Shown here: positions 32,655-41,491 of the stretch, in pieces
How positions within the stretch are numbered: the first letter of the stretch is position 1
How the letters are laid out: each line of letters starts with the position of its first letter
From: Bacteroidota bacterium
GTDB taxonomy: Bacteria; Bacteroidota; Bacteroidia; Chitinophagales; Chitinophagaceae
Assembly: GCA_016706595.1 (NCBI GenBank)
Contig: JADJJH010000007.1
Coordinates: 124,001 to 188,000, forward strand
DNA length: 64,000 bases
Direction of reading: 5' to 3'
The notes under the pieces: model-generated
Told to the model about the DNA's origin: nothing
The model's database searches: none
What the model saw: the letters and a program-made list of their open reading frames with translations, nothing else
Program-made: the position numbers and the translations under genes

Positions 32655-32774
32655 ATGGACTTAAAAACGAAATACGATACTAAGAGCAAGGAGATTGAAC
32701 AAAAACTCTCAAAAATGAAAGTAATAAACAAGAAGCACAAACAACACTTTGAGAAGAACTCCACTAACTGGTGA
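32655..32774 (+). CDS. Very small basic peptide
   Basis: Thirty-nine residues, MDLKTKYDTKSKEIEQKLSK then a Lys/His-rich stretch ending NSTNW. A lysine-rich amphipathic helix 8 bp behind the previous small gene. Coding status is uncertain. Confidence 0.35.
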   Translation: MDLKTKYDTKSKEIEQKLSKMKVINKKHKQHFEKNSTNW

Positions 32775-32876
32775 TCCTTGATGGAAGTTCATTCAAATTA
32801 ATACTTTTTTGATTTGCCATCAAAAACCAAAGTTGAATAAAATAATATTATTACCTTCATAATAAAATCTAACCCC

Positions 32877-33329
32877 ATGAAACAATTATTGACATTGATC
32901 TTTATATTTACTTTAATCTCAGTTATATTTATAAAATGCAAAAAGAATGAATCTGGGAATAAGAGTTATTCAAACCTTACTGGAACTTATCAAGGCAGTT
33001 TGATTTGGTCTAAAGGATTATTACAAGGAACTGACAACAATGCAAAAGTTACAATTTCTTCAGGAATCAATGGTAGTATAAATGTCAATATATCTACTTC
33101 AGCTTCAGTTCCTAAAAGTTATGATATACCTCTTATGCTAAAAATTGAAAATTCTGGAAGTAGAGTCCGGTCGTATGGTTATGAATACAATAATTCAACT
33201 TTTACCAAAGGAATTGGTGCTACAATAAATATTTACAATGATGGTAATCCCTCAGACCTTGAAATAAATTATGAGGACATTGATATTAATCCAATTGTAC
33301 AGTATAATTTTTCCGGAAGTATTAAATGA
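32877..33329 (+). CDS. Predicted lipoprotein
   Basis: Protein of 150 residues with a lipoprotein signal (MKQLLTLIFIFTLISVIFIKC, lipobox IFIKC with Cys at 21) followed by KKNESGN. The mature part is beta-rich (TGTYQGSLIWSKGLL, VTISSGINGSINVNISTS), like small lipocalin- or jelly-roll-type outer-membrane lipoproteins. No neighbours in the same orientation nearby; likely surface cargo of the island. Confidence 0.7.
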   Translation: MKQLLTLIFIFTLISVIFIKCKKNESGNKSYSNLTGTYQGSLIWSKGLLQGTDNNAKVTISSGINGSINVNISTSASVPKSYDIPLMLKIENSGSRVRSYGYEYNNSTFTKGIGATINIYNDGNPSDLEINYEDIDINPIVQYNFSGSIK

Positions 33330-33390
33330 AGAACAATATGAAGAAATTCTAAAATATTTGTGTACGTTAAAGTAACTTCCGGACCTAATC

Positions 33391-33437
33391 TATTTAGAAG
33401 ACAAACTGGATGAAATGATAAATTTCACGGGGATGTA
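33391..33437 (+). repeat. 'LDEMINFTGM' gene-end scar, middle copy
   Basis: Encodes YLEDKLDEMINFTGM and a stop with no gene body upstream. The same tail occurs at about 7711 and about 35275. The conserved frame in all three suggests the ghost of a 3' gene end, perhaps a recombination target. Confidence 0.6.
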
Positions 33438-33438
33438 A

Positions 33439-33864
33439 TTAAGTAAGAATTCGTTTCATAAATACAGAAACATCACCATAAACCCCATTTATAATTGAAA
33501 AAATTGAATGACTTACGTCAAACTCCTTTCCCAATTTACTTGTCCAAATACCATTTAATAATTGCCTAGCAGCGTGAGTAGGAGCCCCATTTTTTGAAAA
33601 AATTGCAATTTTTTCATATCCTTCTTCTAGTTCTCCATTTTCACATACTTCATAATTTATAGTACTAAAAAGCTGAATAAAATTTTCAACTTTTTCAGAT
33701 CTCGGAATATGTTCCGGCCAATAGTACGAATTACTGCTATCAGGCCAAAACCATTTTGAGTCGTCACCATAAGCCCATGCAATACAATTATAGAACGGAG
33801 TAGGCGGACTTGTAATAATGAATGGTTCTTTTGCAGAGTTGGGGAAAATATTATGAAAATGCAT
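33439..33864 (-). CDS. Small Cys/His protein of unknown function (third gene of TIGR04255 cluster)
   Basis: Protein of 141 residues. The motif FYNCIAWAYGDDSKWFWPD (Cys about residue 27) and the later GAPTHAARQLLNGIWTSKLG (His about 95) look like the Cys/His pair of a papain-like or NlpC-type fold, as in domains of unknown function widespread in bacteria. It lies 6 bp after the preceding minus-strand gene. It could be the effector of the three-gene unit; enzymatic activity is inferred only from the residue pair. Confidence 0.6.
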   Translation of the reverse strand: MHFHNIFPNSAKEPFIITSPPTPFYNCIAWAYGDDSKWFWPDSSNSYYWPEHIPRSEKVENFIQLFSTINYEVCENGELEEGYEKIAIFSKNGAPTHAARQLLNGIWTSKLGKEFDVSHSIFSIINGVYGDVSVFMKRILT

Positions 33865-33870
33865 TCTTCA

Positions 33871-34299
33871 TTATTTCAGATTATCATTTGCCCATTCAAG
33901 CCAATCAGCTTTCATTAATTTGAAATCTCCTCGATGGTCAGGCTTAATGGGATTCTTACCAGTAAGCGCTTCAAGGGCATAAAACCAGTGTGAATCAGAT
34001 TTTTCTAAATCCTGAAGAATAAATGGCAACACATCTTGACCTAAATGGACAATTGAACGGTAAGCACCATTATTTGTTATTTCTGAAACACTAGATGAGA
34101 ACATAGTTTCAGATTGCCAAATGCTTTTGTATATTTCAAATTTCTTCTTCACTTGGTATTTGAACATTTCCTTTATAAAAATACTTTGACCGATAAAGGA
34201 ATGCCGACTTTCTTCATTGTTTCTTTGTACAAAAATTGCTTCAGTTGAAACAGCATTTGTTCTTAAATTTTCTTGAACTCTTGGGAATAAGTAATTCAT
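33871..34299 (-). CDS. Unknown protein, middle gene of TIGR04255 cluster
   Basis: Protein of 142 residues from ATG 34299; the frame reaches 34335, but ATG 34299 overlaps the TGA of the preceding gene in an ATGA arrangement, so coupled translation is likely. Starts MNYLFPRVQENLRTNAVSTE; the second half HLGQDVLPFILQDLEKSDSH ... WFYALEALTGKNPI ... DWLEWANDN is a helical motif that I have the impression of seeing in small proteins beside TIGR04255 genes. No catalytic residues identified. Confidence 0.6.
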   Translation of the reverse strand: MNYLFPRVQENLRTNAVSTEAIFVQRNNEESRHSFIGQSIFIKEMFKYQVKKKFEIYKSIWQSETMFSSSVSEITNNGAYRSIVHLGQDVLPFILQDLEKSDSHWFYALEALTGKNPIKPDHRGDFKLMKADWLEWANDNLK

Positions 34300-35027
34300 T
34301 TTAAAAATAAATCTTTTGTTTTTTGAGTGATACAACTTTCGAAAATTTTATCTTTTGTAGTTCTAATTTCATTAAAATTAGAAGTTATTTCATCAATTGT
34401 AGAACCAATGTTGGTGTTTTGTGATACATCAATATCAAGAATGAATGGAATTTTCGAATCTTGAATCGGTTCAATTGCTTCAGAAATTACCGCATTCTGT
34501 CCATTCTCATCACATGGGACTTGAATTTGCATAAAGAATGTAGAATAAATTTGAGGGAGACAAGATGGAATCGGGGGCATAATAGTTATATAATCTTGGA
34601 AACTAGTTAAAGTGATTGGAAGTTCAATTCTATTAATAAAACGTGCCGCAATCCTGTTAGCCGTTGAAGGAGCAAATAAGTCCTTATAATGAGACCACAA
34701 TTTCATAAAAAATGTAAAATGTTCTTCCCAACTGTTATAAGGTTTTAAAATATTTAATGTTAGCCCTTCAAATCCAACTTGAATTTGTCTAGAGGCATCA
34801 TCACTCGAATAGATATGTCCCAAGACATCACTTGTCCCTTTACTTGCGACTTCTTTGTCGGGTTGAAATTCAAACAGCCCAGTAAATCTATGTTGTGTTT
34901 TCTGATTAGGAAACTCCCCAATTATCAACTCTTTAAACGCATTCAATTCTTCTATCTGAGTAACAGCTAACGGCTCAACTCTGATATCGAATACTGCTTC
35001 GCGAATGGGATTGTTCGTGTAGTTCAT
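34296..35027 (-). CDS. TIGR04255-family protein
   Basis: Protein of 243 residues from ATG 35027 (MNYTNNPIREAVFDIRVEPL). Family features are NPIREAVFDIR at the N-terminus, LTLNILKPYNSWEEH in the middle and ANRIAARFINRIELP after it. TIGR04255 is a sporadically distributed family of unknown biochemical role, typical of proteins spread by transfer. It is the first gene of a compact minus-strand unit (34296-35027, 33871-34299, 33439-33864) at the tRNA end of the island. Confidence 0.75.
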   Translation of the reverse strand: MNYTNNPIREAVFDIRVEPLAVTQIEELNAFKELIIGEFPNQKTQHRFTGLFEFQPDKEVASKGTSDVLGHIYSSDDASRQIQVGFEGLTLNILKPYNSWEEHFTFFMKLWSHYKDLFAPSTANRIAARFINRIELPITLTSFQDYITIMPPIPSCLPQIYSTFFMQIQVPCDENGQNAVISEAIEPIQDSKIPFILDIDVSQNTNIGSTIDEITSNFNEIRTTKDKIFESCITQKTKDLFLK

Positions 35028-35045
35028 TATTTTTAAAAAGGGCAA

Positions 35046-35410
35046 GAAAAGTATAACCTTATTATGTTGTCCTTGGACAAATCTACATAAAGTTTTTAAT
35101 CTTCATAATTTCAATGGATTGAAAAGGTTTTATTTCACATTCAATCCTTCAGTAAAGGCAATATTTAAAAGAATTTAAAATCACCTTTATATATGATAGA
35201 ATAGAAATAATTTCAAAAAACATACAGTACTTAGATAGAACTCTATTTATTATCGGTTATCTAGTAGATTTCATCAACTTGGAAAACAAACTGGACGAAA
35301 TGATAAATTTTACCGGGATGTAGTAAAATGTTTCACACATTTGTTTTACACCCTACAAAGAAAAAGACTCGCAATTCATTGATAATCAATGTTTTGCGAG
35401 TCTTTTATCT
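35046..35410. repeat. Island right end with 'LDEMINFTGM' tail
   Basis: No intact gene in 35046-35361. 35275-35407 is the intact version of the sequence found decayed at 7711-7845: an open frame ending LDEMINFTGM at about 35321, the tttcacacatttgttttaca block and the tRNA terminator hairpin. It defines the right boundary of the island. Confidence 0.7.
35362..35406 (-). terminator. Terminator of tRNA-Phe
   Basis: Perfect 13-bp stem AAAAGACTCGCAA / TTGCGAGTCTTTT with a second inner stem CATTGAT / ATCAATG. It works as a T-tailed terminator in the tRNA direction and also in the opposite direction. It lies inside the island side of the att core, so the element supplies it. Confidence 0.8.
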
Positions 35411-35433
35411 GTGGTGTGGGAGGGAATTGAACC
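35411..35433. other. attR core (tRNA-Phe 3' end)
   Basis: Identical to 8060-8082. Overlaps the T-arm and acceptor 3' strand of the tRNA gene, so integration restores the tRNA. Confidence 0.85.
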
Positions 35434-35484
35434 CCCGACACAAGGATTTTCAGTCCTTTGCTCTACCAACTGAGCTACCGCACC
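35412..35484 (-). tRNA. tRNA-Phe (GAA)
   Basis: A 73-nt cloverleaf on the minus strand: acceptor 5' GGTGCGG, D-arm GCTCAGTTGGTAGAGC, anticodon arm AGGACTGAAAATCCT with anticodon GAA, T-arm GGGGGTTCAATTCCCTC, acceptor 3' CCACACC and discriminator A. CCA is not encoded. The fifth acceptor pair is C-A, a mismatch; the 3' strand comes from the att core shared with the island. Confidence 0.95.
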
Positions 35485-35577
35485 TTATCTAAAAGCACAT
35501 TCGTTAATTAAACGATGGGGTGCAAAAATAAACATATATCTCAAAAAGCCAACTATTTTTTTAAGGGGTCATATTGC

Positions 35578-37806
35578 TTAGTTGGCATACTCACTCATAA
35601 ACTTAATTCTTACCAATTGTAGCTGCTCAAGTGTAATGTTATTTTCTTTCAAATCTTCAAAAGCCTCATCTAAATTTCCGCGATCACTGGTTTGAAAATA
35701 TTCGTAAATGTCGTCTTGGTCATATTCATCAACGTAATCGTTAATGCAATAATCTAAATTCAGTTTTGTTCCGCTAGATACGATGGTTTCCATCTCATGC
35801 AATAAATCAGGCATATTTAATTCCTTCATTTTCGCAATGGTTTCCAATGGAATTTTTTTGTCGATGTTTTGAATGATAAATACTTTGATACCACTTTTAT
35901 TCATCACGCTCTTCATCACAAAATCACTAGTTTTGGCGATATCATTTTCTTCTACATACTTAGCAATCAGCTCCACAAACTTCTTACCATATTTAATGGC
36001 CTTCCCTTTACTAACACCTTGGATGTTTTCCATCTCTGCTAATGTAGTTGGGTAATTAGTAGCCATATCTTCCAAAGAGTTCTCAAGAAATACTACAAAC
36101 GGCGGTACATTGTGTTGCTTGCCCACTTGCTTGCGTAAATCTTTTAGCATTTCAAGCAAGGTTGGATCCAAGGCACCACCGCCCGAACCGCCGCCGGCTG
36201 AATTGTCTTCATCATCACCTTCGGCATCTTCGAACTTATGATTGAGTGATAATTGAATTGAGTAAGGTTTCTTTAAAAAGGCTTTTCCTTTATCGGTTAA
36301 CTTCAATAAACCATATTCTTCAATATCTTTTCGTATCAAATCTTCAACCATCATCTGACGAAGTAAAGAAAACCAAAAATGATCGTCCATCTGAAAATGC
36401 GCACCCATGCTAAAGCATTTCAATTTATCATGCTTAAATGATTGTATTTGCGTATTCAGTCGACCGAGTATCACATTGATTACATAATCGATACCAAACA
36501 TTTCTTTTAATTGACGAATGGTTTCAAGGGCAGTAAATACCGTATCTTTTACATCAATTTTTTCTTTTGGATGATTGCAATTATCGCACATGCATTTGCA
36601 TTTGCTTTCATCATACGCTTCACCAAAATAATGCAACAATACTTTTCTTCTACAAATTGCACTCTCGGCGTAAGCAACGGTTTCGCCTATTAATTGGGCG
36701 CCCATTTCTCGCTCAGTAAGCGGCTTATCGCGCATCAAATGCTCAAGCTTTTGAACATCTTTATATGAGAAGTACAATAAACATTTTCCTTCTAATCCAT
36801 CTCTTCCTGCTCTTCCGGTTTCTTGGTAATAATTTTCAATTGATTTAGGAATATTATAATGCATCACGAAACGGATATCAGGTTTATCGATTCCCATTCC
36901 AAAGGCGATGGTAGCTACAATGACATCTACATCTTCCATCAAAAATTGATCCTGCCGATCGGCACGAGTTTTACTATCTAGTCCGGCATGATAAGCCACC
37001 GCACTAATTCCATTGGCTACTAATAACTGGGCAAGATCTTCGGTGGTTTTACGATTTAATGTATAAATGATTCCACTTTTGCCGCGGTTCTGTTGAATGA
37101 ACTTTACGATATGTTTTACCGTTTGATCCTTCTTAGCCTTAGGTACTATTTCGTAATAAAGGTTGGGGCGATTGAACGAAGAGATAAACACATTCGGTGT
37201 TTTAAGCACCAAGTTCTTTTTTATATCATCTTGAACTTTAGGTGTGGCCGTTGCAGTCAACGCTATGATATGCAATTTCGGATTGATGTCGTTAATGATT
37301 TCTCGAATCTTACGATATTCCGGTCTAAAATCATGACCCCACTCTGAAATACAGTGGGCTTCATCTACCGCTATAAAACTAATTTTTAATTGCTTCAGAA
37401 ATTCAACATTTTCTTCTTTGGTTAATGTCTCGGGTGCTACATACAACATTTTTGTACCGCCGGTCATTAAATCTTCTTTTACTTTTTTTATCTGTCCTTT
37501 ATTTAAAGAAGAGTTCATGAAGTGGGCCACGTTTTCGATATCGCTATAGCTACGCAATAAATCAACTTGATTTTTCATGAGGGCGATTAAGGGCGAAACA
37601 ATAATCGCAATACCTTCACTCAGTAAAGCAGGCAATTGATAGCACAGCGATTTTCCTCCGCCGGTAGGCATAATCACAAAGGTGTCTTTGCCATCTAAAA
37701 CGCTTTCAATAATTTCTTGTTGTTCATCTTTGAATTTATCAAATCCGAAATGTTCCTGTAATGATTTTTTAAGATCGTATTTGTCGACCTTCTTTGACTT
37801 TGCCAT
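35578..37806 (-). CDS. recQ: ATP-dependent DNA helicase RecQ
   Basis: Protein of 742 residues. SF2 helicase core: Walker A in MPTGGGKSLCYQLP (about residue 50), DEAH box in AVDEAHCISEWGHDFRPEY, motif VI in QETGRAGRDG. Then the RecQ zinc-binding cysteines (ICRRKVLLHYFG ... CKCMCDNC), winged helix, and a C-terminal HRDC domain (PPFVVFLENSLEDMATNYPT). The Gly/Ser linker GGGSGGG before HRDC and a C-terminal extension of about 100 residues are common in Bacteroidota RecQ. It unwinds 3'-5' in recombination and fork repair. First backbone gene beyond the tRNA. Confidence 0.95.
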   Translation of the reverse strand: MAKSKKVDKYDLKKSLQEHFGFDKFKDEQQEIIESVLDGKDTFVIMPTGGGKSLCYQLPALLSEGIAIIVSPLIALMKNQVDLLRSYSDIENVAHFMNSSLNKGQIKKVKEDLMTGGTKMLYVAPETLTKEENVEFLKQLKISFIAVDEAHCISEWGHDFRPEYRKIREIINDINPKLHIIALTATATPKVQDDIKKNLVLKTPNVFISSFNRPNLYYEIVPKAKKDQTVKHIVKFIQQNRGKSGIIYTLNRKTTEDLAQLLVANGISAVAYHAGLDSKTRADRQDQFLMEDVDVIVATIAFGMGIDKPDIRFVMHYNIPKSIENYYQETGRAGRDGLEGKCLLYFSYKDVQKLEHLMRDKPLTEREMGAQLIGETVAYAESAICRRKVLLHYFGEAYDESKCKCMCDNCNHPKEKIDVKDTVFTALETIRQLKEMFGIDYVINVILGRLNTQIQSFKHDKLKCFSMGAHFQMDDHFWFSLLRQMMVEDLIRKDIEEYGLLKLTDKGKAFLKKPYSIQLSLNHKFEDAEGDDEDNSAGGGSGGGALDPTLLEMLKDLRKQVGKQHNVPPFVVFLENSLEDMATNYPTTLAEMENIQGVSKGKAIKYGKKFVELIAKYVEENDIAKTSDFVMKSVMNKSGIKVFIIQNIDKKIPLETIAKMKELNMPDLLHEMETIVSSGTKLNLDYCINDYVDEYDQDDIYEYFQTSDRGNLDEAFEDLKENNITLEQLQLVRIKFMSEYAN

Positions 37807-38231
37807 AAAATTAATTTTCCCCCCTTCAAGAATAACGTTTCGGTGAAGTATTCGCCAAATTACAAATTCCTTTTTTGATTTGCAAGCAAAATTTTGAAGA
37901 TTGCTTCGAAGGTGAACGAAGGTAGCCGAAGCAGACTAACTTACAATCTAATAATAAGTTAAATCCTGCCTTATTTTTTCGATAAATTTCATTAGATTTT
38001 TTTATCGTAATTCGCTGTAAGCCTTATTCTGTAAGCCTTTTAGTGATAGCCTGTATAATTTGTAAAATTCATTGCAGAGCCTGACCTTTCAAAACACAAG
38101 TGTTTTTGTGATAGGGTCTGAATTATTTTCGGATATTTGGGCTCGTGAAATGAGGCATGACAAAATTTGTTACCTAGATGAACTGTTTAAGCCGAATTCC
38201 ATGTGACAATTAAAGCAATAGATTTAAACAC
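37807..38231. other. Intergenic region between recQ and the TPR gene
   Basis: 425 bp separating divergent genes; no gene seen. It contains a direct repeat CTGTAAGCCTTAT / CTGTAAGCCTTTT (38009 and 38028) and a small hairpin AAAACAcaagTGTTTT near 38095. Promoters for both genes are presumably here but no clear -33/-7 pair was identified. Confidence 0.4.
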
Positions 38232-40070
38232 ATGAAAAAATGCCTTCTTATATTTTGTTTATTAATTGGCTCTGAAAGGGTTTTTGCGCAGGAACAACTT
38301 TTGCAAGTAGCAAAACAGTATTTACTTAGCGGCAATTATGAAAAATCGGCGGCTACTTATAAACAGCTCCTCGAATATAACCCACGCGATAAAGAACTTC
38401 AGAAAGCCTATATGCAAAGTTTAATGGGTTTGAAGGATTATAAAACAGCCGAAAAAGCATTAAAACCTTTAATTAAAGCCGAACCGAAAAATGCGAATTA
38501 CAACTATCAATTAGTAAAAGTGTATAAAGCATTAAATGAAGAAAAAAAGGCGAATAAGCTCATCGAAAAAATAATCGACAATACCCAAGATAATGATGAA
38601 GAAGTTAGAGCAATTGCCGCTTTGTTTGAAAGCGATTTCGATCATCAGCATGCCATTGCGGTATATGAAAAAGGAAAATCATTTCATAAAGAATATCCTT
38701 ATTTATTTGCCGAAGAATTAGCCTTATTGTACGATAAACAAGGTAATCGTGATAAAGCCATAGAAAGCCTACTCGATTTTTATGTATCCACTTACGAAAA
38801 AGCCGAGGAGATAAAAGCTACTTTCATGCGTATGATGGCTAAGCCGGCTGAATTGAAGGATTTACAAAGTCGTGTTGAAAAAAGGATGAGTAAAGAGCCT
38901 GAAGTGCAAGCCTATCCCGATTTATTAGCATGGATGTATATTCAACAAAAAGATTACGAAAAGGCCTTTGCTCAAATTAAATCGATAGACATAAAATTAA
39001 ATGAAGGCGGCCGACGCATGTTGGGATTTGCCCGAGTTTGCTTACGCGAATGGCAATTTAAAGCAGCCATTATTGCTTATGATGCCGTAGCGGCTTTGGG
39101 TAAAGAACAACCTTATTACGAATTGGCCCGTAGCGAAAAATTAACCTGTATGAAACAGGCCCTAAAAAGTAATCCGGCTTATACCCAAACCGAAGTACAA
39201 ACTTTGGCAAAAGCTTACGATGAATTTCTTACCGAGTTCCCACACTTTTTGCAACGCGAAACTTTACGTGAATATGCCGAATTAGAAGCTCGCTATGCAC
39301 ATGATATTCCAAAAGCGATTGAGTTATTAAATAATGTGGTGAAAGCCAATAATGTACCGGCTGCTTTAAAAGGTAGGTGCAAACTTGAAATGGGTGATTA
39401 TGAATTGGTGAGAGATGATATCTGGGAAAGCACACTATTATATTCACAAGTGGATAAGGAATTTAAGCAAGATATGTTGGGCGAAGAAGCGAGATTCAGA
39501 AATGCAAAACTATCCTATTATACAGGGGATTTTGCTTGGGCCCAAGGTCAATTGGATGTCTTAAAAGCATCTACTTCTGAATTGATTGCCAATGATGCAT
39601 TAAACCTCTCGGTTCTTATTACCGAAAATAATCCACCGGCCGATAGTAATACCGTTCCTCTTGAAATGTATGCTAAAGCAGACTTATTAGAATTTCAAAA
39701 TAAAGACCAAGAGGCTTTGGCAATGTTAGATAGTATCACTTCTCAATTTCCGAAACATCCGCTTACCGATGATATTTATATGGAGCGTGCAAGAATTGCC
39801 ATAAAAAAACAAGACTTTAGCGAGGCCGCCATGTTGTATCAGAAAGTAGTAAGTGAACATGCCGAAGACATTTTAGCCGACGATGCCTTGTTTAGCTTAG
39901 CCGGAATCAATGAATCTGTTTTTAAAAATGCCGAAGAAGCTAAACGTTTATACGAACAGTTAATTTTAAAATATCCTGGTAGCACATTTGTAAGCGAAGC
40001 CCGTAAAAATTTCAGACGTCTACGCGGCGATAAGGCTGATGTGGAAGATGGGGTAGGAAGTAATTTTTAG
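38232..40070 (+). CDS. Secreted TPR-repeat protein
   Basis: Protein of 612 residues with signal peptide MKKCLLIFCLLIGSERVFAQ. At least eight TPR-like helix pairs, for example AKQYLLSGNYEKSAATYKQL at the N-terminus and ARIAIKKQDFSEAAMLYQKV near residue 525, and a YfgC/BamD-like 'LYEQLILKYPGSTFVSEARK' tail segment. Probably a periplasmic scaffold that holds envelope complexes. Stand-alone gene; serS faces it convergently. Confidence 0.85.
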   Translation: MKKCLLIFCLLIGSERVFAQEQLLQVAKQYLLSGNYEKSAATYKQLLEYNPRDKELQKAYMQSLMGLKDYKTAEKALKPLIKAEPKNANYNYQLVKVYKALNEEKKANKLIEKIIDNTQDNDEEVRAIAALFESDFDHQHAIAVYEKGKSFHKEYPYLFAEELALLYDKQGNRDKAIESLLDFYVSTYEKAEEIKATFMRMMAKPAELKDLQSRVEKRMSKEPEVQAYPDLLAWMYIQQKDYEKAFAQIKSIDIKLNEGGRRMLGFARVCLREWQFKAAIIAYDAVAALGKEQPYYELARSEKLTCMKQALKSNPAYTQTEVQTLAKAYDEFLTEFPHFLQRETLREYAELEARYAHDIPKAIELLNNVVKANNVPAALKGRCKLEMGDYELVRDDIWESTLLYSQVDKEFKQDMLGEEARFRNAKLSYYTGDFAWAQGQLDVLKASTSELIANDALNLSVLITENNPPADSNTVPLEMYAKADLLEFQNKDQEALAMLDSITSQFPKHPLTDDIYMERARIAIKKQDFSEAAMLYQKVVSEHAEDILADDALFSLAGINESVFKNAEEAKRLYEQLILKYPGSTFVSEARKNFRRLRGDKADVEDGVGSNF

Positions 40071-40128
40071 ATCAATTATCAATCAATCTTCAATTATCAT
40101 TAGCTGAATGAAGATTGAAATTTGAAGT

Positions 40129-41400
40129 TTAATTGATTATTTCAAATCCTGCATATTTCACCAATACTTCAGGTAATACAATACCCGCTTCGGTTTGACA
40201 ATTTTCGAGAAGGCAGGCAACAATACGTGGTAAGGCTAATGATGAGCCGTTTAATGAATGAACCAATTGCGTTTTACCATTTTCATCTTTGTATCTAATT
40301 TTTGCACGATTGGTTTGAAAGGTTTCGAAATTCGATACCGAGCTTACTTCAAGCCAACGTTGTTGTGCTGTGCTATATACTTCAAAATCGTAAGTAAGTG
40401 CCGAGGCAAAACTCATATCACCGCCACATAAACGTAAAATTCTGTACGGCAAATTCATACTTTGAATCAATTTCTCAACATGCATCACCATCTCATCTAA
40501 AGTATCATACGAATTTGATGGATGCGAAAACTGTACAATCTCCACTTTATCAAACTGATGTAAACGATTAAGTCCTCTTACATCTTTACCATAACTTCCG
40601 GCTTCTCTTCTAAAACAAGGTGTGTAGGCAGTGAGTTTAAGTGGCAATTCTTCTTCTTTTACAATTTCATTTCTATAAATATTGGTAACCGGCACTTCGG
40701 CAGTGGGTATCAAATAAAAATCATCTTCGGTAGCATGATACATTTGTCCTTCCTTATCGGGTAATTGTCCGGTACCATAGGCCGAATCAGTATTTACCAT
40801 ATGCGGAACTTGATGTTCGATATAACCAGCGGCCGTATTAAAATCTAAAAAATAATTAATCAAAGCTCTTTGTAATCTTGCGCCTTTATTGATATACACC
40901 GGAAAGCCTGCACCGGTAATTTTATTGCCTAATTCAAAATCAATTAAATTATATTTTTTGGCCAAATCCCAATGCGGAACGGCACCTTCATACAATGTTG
41001 GAATTTCATTTCCCATGCGAACCACTTCATTATCTTCGGCATGCTTACCTTTTGGCACCGATGTATGTGGTAAATTAGGTAAGGTTACTAAAAGATCGTG
41101 TTGTTGTTTTTCTAACTCGGCTAACTTATCGCTTAATAATTTTGAACTTTCTTTATAAGAGGCAACGGCTAACTTTACATTTTCGGCATCTTCTTTTTGT
41201 CCTGCCGCCATAAACTTCCCAACTTCTTTAGAAGCCAAATTGATTTTTGCTAAAAATTCATCGTTTTCGGTTTGCACTTTTCTACGTTCTTCGTCAATGG
41301 CAAGCACACTATCAACTACCGAAAGATCTGCCACATTTTTTATGGCTAGTCGCTCTAATACATATTCACGCTGTGTTCTTAAGGTTTGTAGGGTTAGCAT
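40129..41400 (-). CDS. serS: Seryl-tRNA synthetase
   Basis: Protein of 423 residues, normal for class II SerRS. The N-terminal coiled-coil arm (residues 30-105, RRKVQTENDEFLAKIN and so on) contacts the tRNA-Ser long arm. Motif 2 is in TPCFRREAGSYGKDVRGLNR with the ATP-binding Arg; motif 3 is HSLNGSSLALPRIVACLLEN. It charges tRNA-Ser (and tRNA-Sec precursors). Convergent with the TPR gene; the 58-bp space between them carries AT-rich 'AATCTTCAAT' words. Confidence 0.96.
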   Translation of the reverse strand: MLTLQTLRTQREYVLERLAIKNVADLSVVDSVLAIDEERRKVQTENDEFLAKINLASKEVGKFMAAGQKEDAENVKLAVASYKESSKLLSDKLAELEKQQHDLLVTLPNLPHTSVPKGKHAEDNEVVRMGNEIPTLYEGAVPHWDLAKKYNLIDFELGNKITGAGFPVYINKGARLQRALINYFLDFNTAAGYIEHQVPHMVNTDSAYGTGQLPDKEGQMYHATEDDFYLIPTAEVPVTNIYRNEIVKEEELPLKLTAYTPCFRREAGSYGKDVRGLNRLHQFDKVEIVQFSHPSNSYDTLDEMVMHVEKLIQSMNLPYRILRLCGGDMSFASALTYDFEVYSTAQQRWLEVSSVSNFETFQTNRAKIRYKDENGKTQLVHSLNGSSLALPRIVACLLENCQTEAGIVLPEVLVKYAGFEIIN

Positions 41401-41491
41401 AATGGATATTTGTTAGGGCGCAAAAGTAATCAATGAGAATTATTATCGTAGGTATGCTTCGAATAATTTTGATATCAAACAAACTAAAAAA

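Larger units (their letters stand above)
8060..35433. mobile_element. 27-kb genomic island integrated in tRNA-Phe
   Basis: Bounded by a perfect 23-bp direct repeat formed from the tRNA-Phe 3' end, with a complete tyrosine recombinase just inside the left copy. Cargo is accessory: adhesin, restriction-modification, nucleases, recombinases, an IS element, small orphan genes and several gene fragments. No conjugation (tra/mob), replication or capsid genes were recognised, so it looks like a non-self-mobile defence/fitness island. The integrase is at the end away from the intact tRNA, unlike many pathogenicity islands. Confidence 0.85.

Noticed and set aside
33330..33438. A functional short gene ending LDEMINFTGM
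   Set aside because: There is no open frame long enough upstream; better explained as a scar.
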